Shown: piece by piece, positions 30,220-31,886 of the stretch | Layout of the letters: each line of letters begins with the position of its first letter | Position numbering within the stretch: the first letter of the stretch is position 1 | DNA from: Gallionellaceae bacterium | GTDB taxonomy: Bacteria > Pseudomonadota > Gammaproteobacteria > Burkholderiales > Gallionellaceae | Length of the DNA stretch: 31,886 bases | NCBI GenBank assembly: GCA_003445795.1 | Contig: DMCN01000007.1 | Span: 23,371-55,256 of the forward strand | Reading direction: 5' to 3' | Program-made: the position numbers and the translations under genes | Notes under the pieces: model-generated | Told to the model about the DNA's origin: nothing | The model's input: only the letters and a program-made list of their open reading frames with translations | Database searches by the model: none

Positions 30220-30360
30220 ATGCGTGTAATCGGCATTATGTTGCTGTTGTTGGTCGCCATGCAAGGATGCGGGCGTAAAGGCTCGTTGTTTCTATCACCG
30301 CCACCGCCCGCTGATGCGAAGTCCGTTTCCGATCAACCCGAACCGAAGAAACAGTCATGA
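30220..30360 (+). CDS. lptM: LptM (YifL) family small lipoprotein
   Basis: A 46-residue lipoprotein precursor, MRVIGIMLLLLVAMQGCGRK followed by GSLFLSPPPPAD. The hydrophobic signal ends at C17, the probable lipidated cysteine, and the CG(R/Q)KG(S/P)L(F/Y)LP-type stretch after it is the family mark. LptM helps the LptD-LptE lipopolysaccharide translocon mature by assisting disulfide formation. The ATG at 30220 is preceded by AAGAAAG. The stop overlaps the lysA start (ATGA), an arrangement conserved in many proteobacteria (lptM before lysA or dapF). Confidence 0.85.
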   Translation: MRVIGIMLLLLVAMQGCGRKGSLFLSPPPPADAKSVSDQPEPKKQS

Positions 30361-31604
30361 GTGATTATTTCCATTACCAGCAAGACCAATTGTTCGCCGA
30401 GAACGTTCCGCTGGGCGATATCGCCCAGCGCTTCGGCACGCCGTGCTACGTCTATTCGCGCGCTGCGCTGAGCGACGGCTATTGCCAGTTCGCCGAAGCG
30501 TTCAAGAGCCGCGACCATCTGATCTGTTACGCGGTGAAGGCCAATTCCAACCTCGCCATCCTTAACCTGTTCGCGCGTCTGGGGGCCGGGTTCGACATCG
30601 TCTCCGGTGGCGAATTGCAGCGCGTGCTGGCGGCTGGCGGCACTGCGAGCAAAGTGGTGTTCTCTGGCGTGGGCAAAAGCGAGGCCGAGATGAGACAGGC
30701 GCTGGACGCCGGAATCCTCTGCTTCAACGTCGAATCTCCGTCAGAACTCGATCGGCTCAACGAAGTGGCGGGCAGCATGGGCAAGGTCGCGCCGATCAGT
30801 TTGCGCGTGAACCCGGATGTCGACGCCAAGACGCATCCCTATATCTCCACCGGGCTCAAACAGAACAAGTTCGGCGTGGCGTACACCGAGGCGTACGAAC
30901 TGTACCGCAAGGCGGCGGCCATGCCGCATCTGCGTGTCACCGGGATGGATTGCCACATCGGTTCGCAACTCACCGAGACCAGCCCGTTCATCGCGGCGGC
31001 GGAAAAGGTGCTGGCGCTGGCCGATCGCCTGGCTGCCGCCGGTATCGTTCTGGAGCATCTCGACCTCGGCGGCGGTCTCGGCATCCGCTATGACGACGAG
31101 ACGCCGCCGTCCATCGCCGAATACGCGCAAGCCTTGCTGGGCGCGCTGCGGGGACGGACAGAGAAAGTCATCGTCGAGCCCGGCCGGGTGCTGGTCGGCA
31201 ACGCCGGGGTGCTGCTCACTCGTATCGAATATCTCAAGCATGGCGAGGAGAAGAACTTCGCCATCGTCGATGCCGCGATGAACGATCTCATGCGTCCGGC
31301 ACTTTACGATGCCTGGCACGCCATCTTGCCGGTGCAGAAAAGAGGGCAGGAAAAGCAGCTCTACGAGGTGGTCGGGCCGATCTGCGAGACCGGCGATTTT
31401 ATCGGTCATGCCCGCGAAATGGCCGTGGCTAAAGGCGATGCGCTTGCCGTGATGTCCGCCGGCGCTTACGGGATGAGCATGAGCTCGAACTACAACACGC
31501 GTCCGCGCGCGGCCGAAGTGATGGTCGACGGAGCCGAAATCCATCTTGTCCGCGAGCGCGAAACAGTGCGCCAGCTCTACGATTCAGAGAAAATCATCGC
31601 GTGA
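30357..31604 (+). CDS. lysA: Diaminopimelate decarboxylase LysA
   Basis: A 415-residue PLP-dependent enzyme that converts meso-diaminopimelate to L-lysine. K61 in CYAVKANSN is the PLP lysine; CHIGSQLTE and LGGGLGIRYDDE contribute to cofactor binding; C343 in CETGDF is the catalytic cysteine from the partner subunit. Length and motifs are normal. It is coupled to lptM by a four-base overlap. No clear terminator follows; a 12-bp palindrome lies five bases beyond the stop. Confidence 0.96.
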   Translation: MSDYFHYQQDQLFAENVPLGDIAQRFGTPCYVYSRAALSDGYCQFAEAFKSRDHLICYAVKANSNLAILNLFARLGAGFDIVSGGELQRVLAAGGTASKVVFSGVGKSEAEMRQALDAGILCFNVESPSELDRLNEVAGSMGKVAPISLRVNPDVDAKTHPYISTGLKQNKFGVAYTEAYELYRKAAAMPHLRVTGMDCHIGSQLTETSPFIAAAEKVLALADRLAAAGIVLEHLDLGGGLGIRYDDETPPSIAEYAQALLGALRGRTEKVIVEPGRVLVGNAGVLLTRIEYLKHGEEKNFAIVDAAMNDLMRPALYDAWHAILPVQKRGQEKQLYEVVGPICETGDFIGHAREMAVAKGDALAVMSAGAYGMSMSSNYNTRPRAAEVMVDGAEIHLVRERETVRQLYDSEKIIA

Positions 31605-31608
31605 AATT

Positions 31609-31620
31609 ATTTCGCGAAAT
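31609..31620. repeat. Perfect 12-bp palindrome after lysA
   Basis: ATTTCGCGAAAT lies between the lysA stop and the candidate promoter of the histone H1-like gene. With no loop it is a poor terminator; as a protein-binding site it would sit about 14 bp upstream of the -35. Confidence 0.45.
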
Positions 31621-31633
31621 ATGCATAAAAGTG

Positions 31634-31663
31634 TTGCGCATTTTTTTTAATCGCGCATAGAAT
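31634..31663 (+). promoter_or_regulatory. Candidate promoter of the histone H1-like gene
   Basis: TTGCGC (31634-31639) and TAGAAT (31658-31663) are 18 bp apart, with a run of eight T between them. Transcription near 31670 would give a leader of about 105 bases before the ATG at 31776. Confidence 0.5.
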
Positions 31664-31775
31664 GCAAGCACCGTGCGTGTTGGGAGATTTCAAGCAATAG
31701 AAAGACGCATCGGGAGTGCAGCTGGTGCACGAAAATAACACCTGGTTAGTCCATCAATTTTTATAAGGAATGAAA

Positions 31776-31886
31776 ATGGCTGCAACAACCAAAGCAAAAA
31801 GCACCACCAAGAAGGCTGCTGCAAAGAAGCCCGCTGCAAAGAAGACAGTAGCCGCCAAGAAGCCGGCAGTGAAGAAAGTGGCAGCA
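31776..31886 (+). CDS. Histone H1-like lysine/alanine-rich DNA-binding protein, N-terminal part
   Basis: The first 37 residues are present and the gene runs off the right edge. The ATG follows AAGGA by seven bases. The sequence begins MAATTKAKSTTKKAAAKKPA and goes on in repeats of AAKK and PAVKK, built almost only of Lys, Ala, Thr, Pro and Val. This is the low-complexity basic tail type seen in bacterial H1-like proteins and AlgP, which bind DNA and compact the nucleoid. The repeats often differ in number between strains. No folded domain is visible in this part. Confidence 0.82.
   Translation, partial: MAATTKAKSTTKKAAAKKPAAKKTVAAKKPAVKKVAA

Overview
The window looks like a chromosomal segment of a betaproteobacterium. 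The best guess is the Nitrosomonadales, perhaps a Gallionellaceae-type iron oxidiser. This rests on the gene set and order (miaB-phoH-ybeY-ybeX, lnt, glyQ-glyS-gmhB-plsC, cyaY divergent from lptM-lysA), the lysine/alanine-rich histone H1-like protein at the right edge, and the style of the OmpA protein. The assignment is inference; no database was consulted. A mobile-element end at 9264-9301 separates an accessory left part from a core right part.

Left part, 1-9301 (accessory). A partial TSUP transporter (minus strand) diverges from chrA (chromate efflux) across an inverted-repeat operator candidate. A PadR-type regulator follows chrA. Next, in one direction, come an OmpR-type response regulator, its histidine kinase, and three secreted monohaem c-type cytochromes, the first two being tandem paralogues with the haem motif near the C-terminus. 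Immediately downstream are a res-like region, tnpR and tnpA of a Tn21-type Tn3-family transposon, and its 38-bp terminal repeat. The other terminal repeat is not in the window, so the metal-transport and cytochrome genes are probable but unproven cargo.

Junction, 9302-10090. This stretch carries two minus-strand genes for homologous 32-residue one-helix membrane proteins, each with a strong ribosome binding site. The downstream one is followed by a hairpin terminator with a 22-bp perfect stem.

Core part, 10091-31886. miaB-phoH-ybeY-ybeX form a tightly overlapped run for tRNA modification and 16S rRNA processing. A block of about 7.8 kb then separates ybeX from lnt: an XRE regulator facing a YiiX-like hydrolase, aas and lplT (lysophospholipid recycling), an OmpA-like protein, and a minus-strand run of a lone cyclic-nucleotide-binding domain protein, a MarC-family protein and a pseudouridine synthase. 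After that come lnt, a GIY-YIG protein, glyQ, glyS, gmhB, plsC and a YgjP-like metallopeptidase, nearly all start-stop overlapped. The right end has cyaY preceded by a gene encoding a frataxin-like domain, a membrane anchor and a retropepsin-like aspartic protease in one chain, divergent from lptM-lysA, and finally the start of a histone H1-like gene.

The two observations most likely to be new are the frataxin-transmembrane-aspartic protease fusion beside cyaY and the pair of 32-residue membrane proteins between the transposon and miaB. Short operator-like palindromes overlapping predicted promoters (chrA, the XRE gene, the OmpA gene) are further leads.
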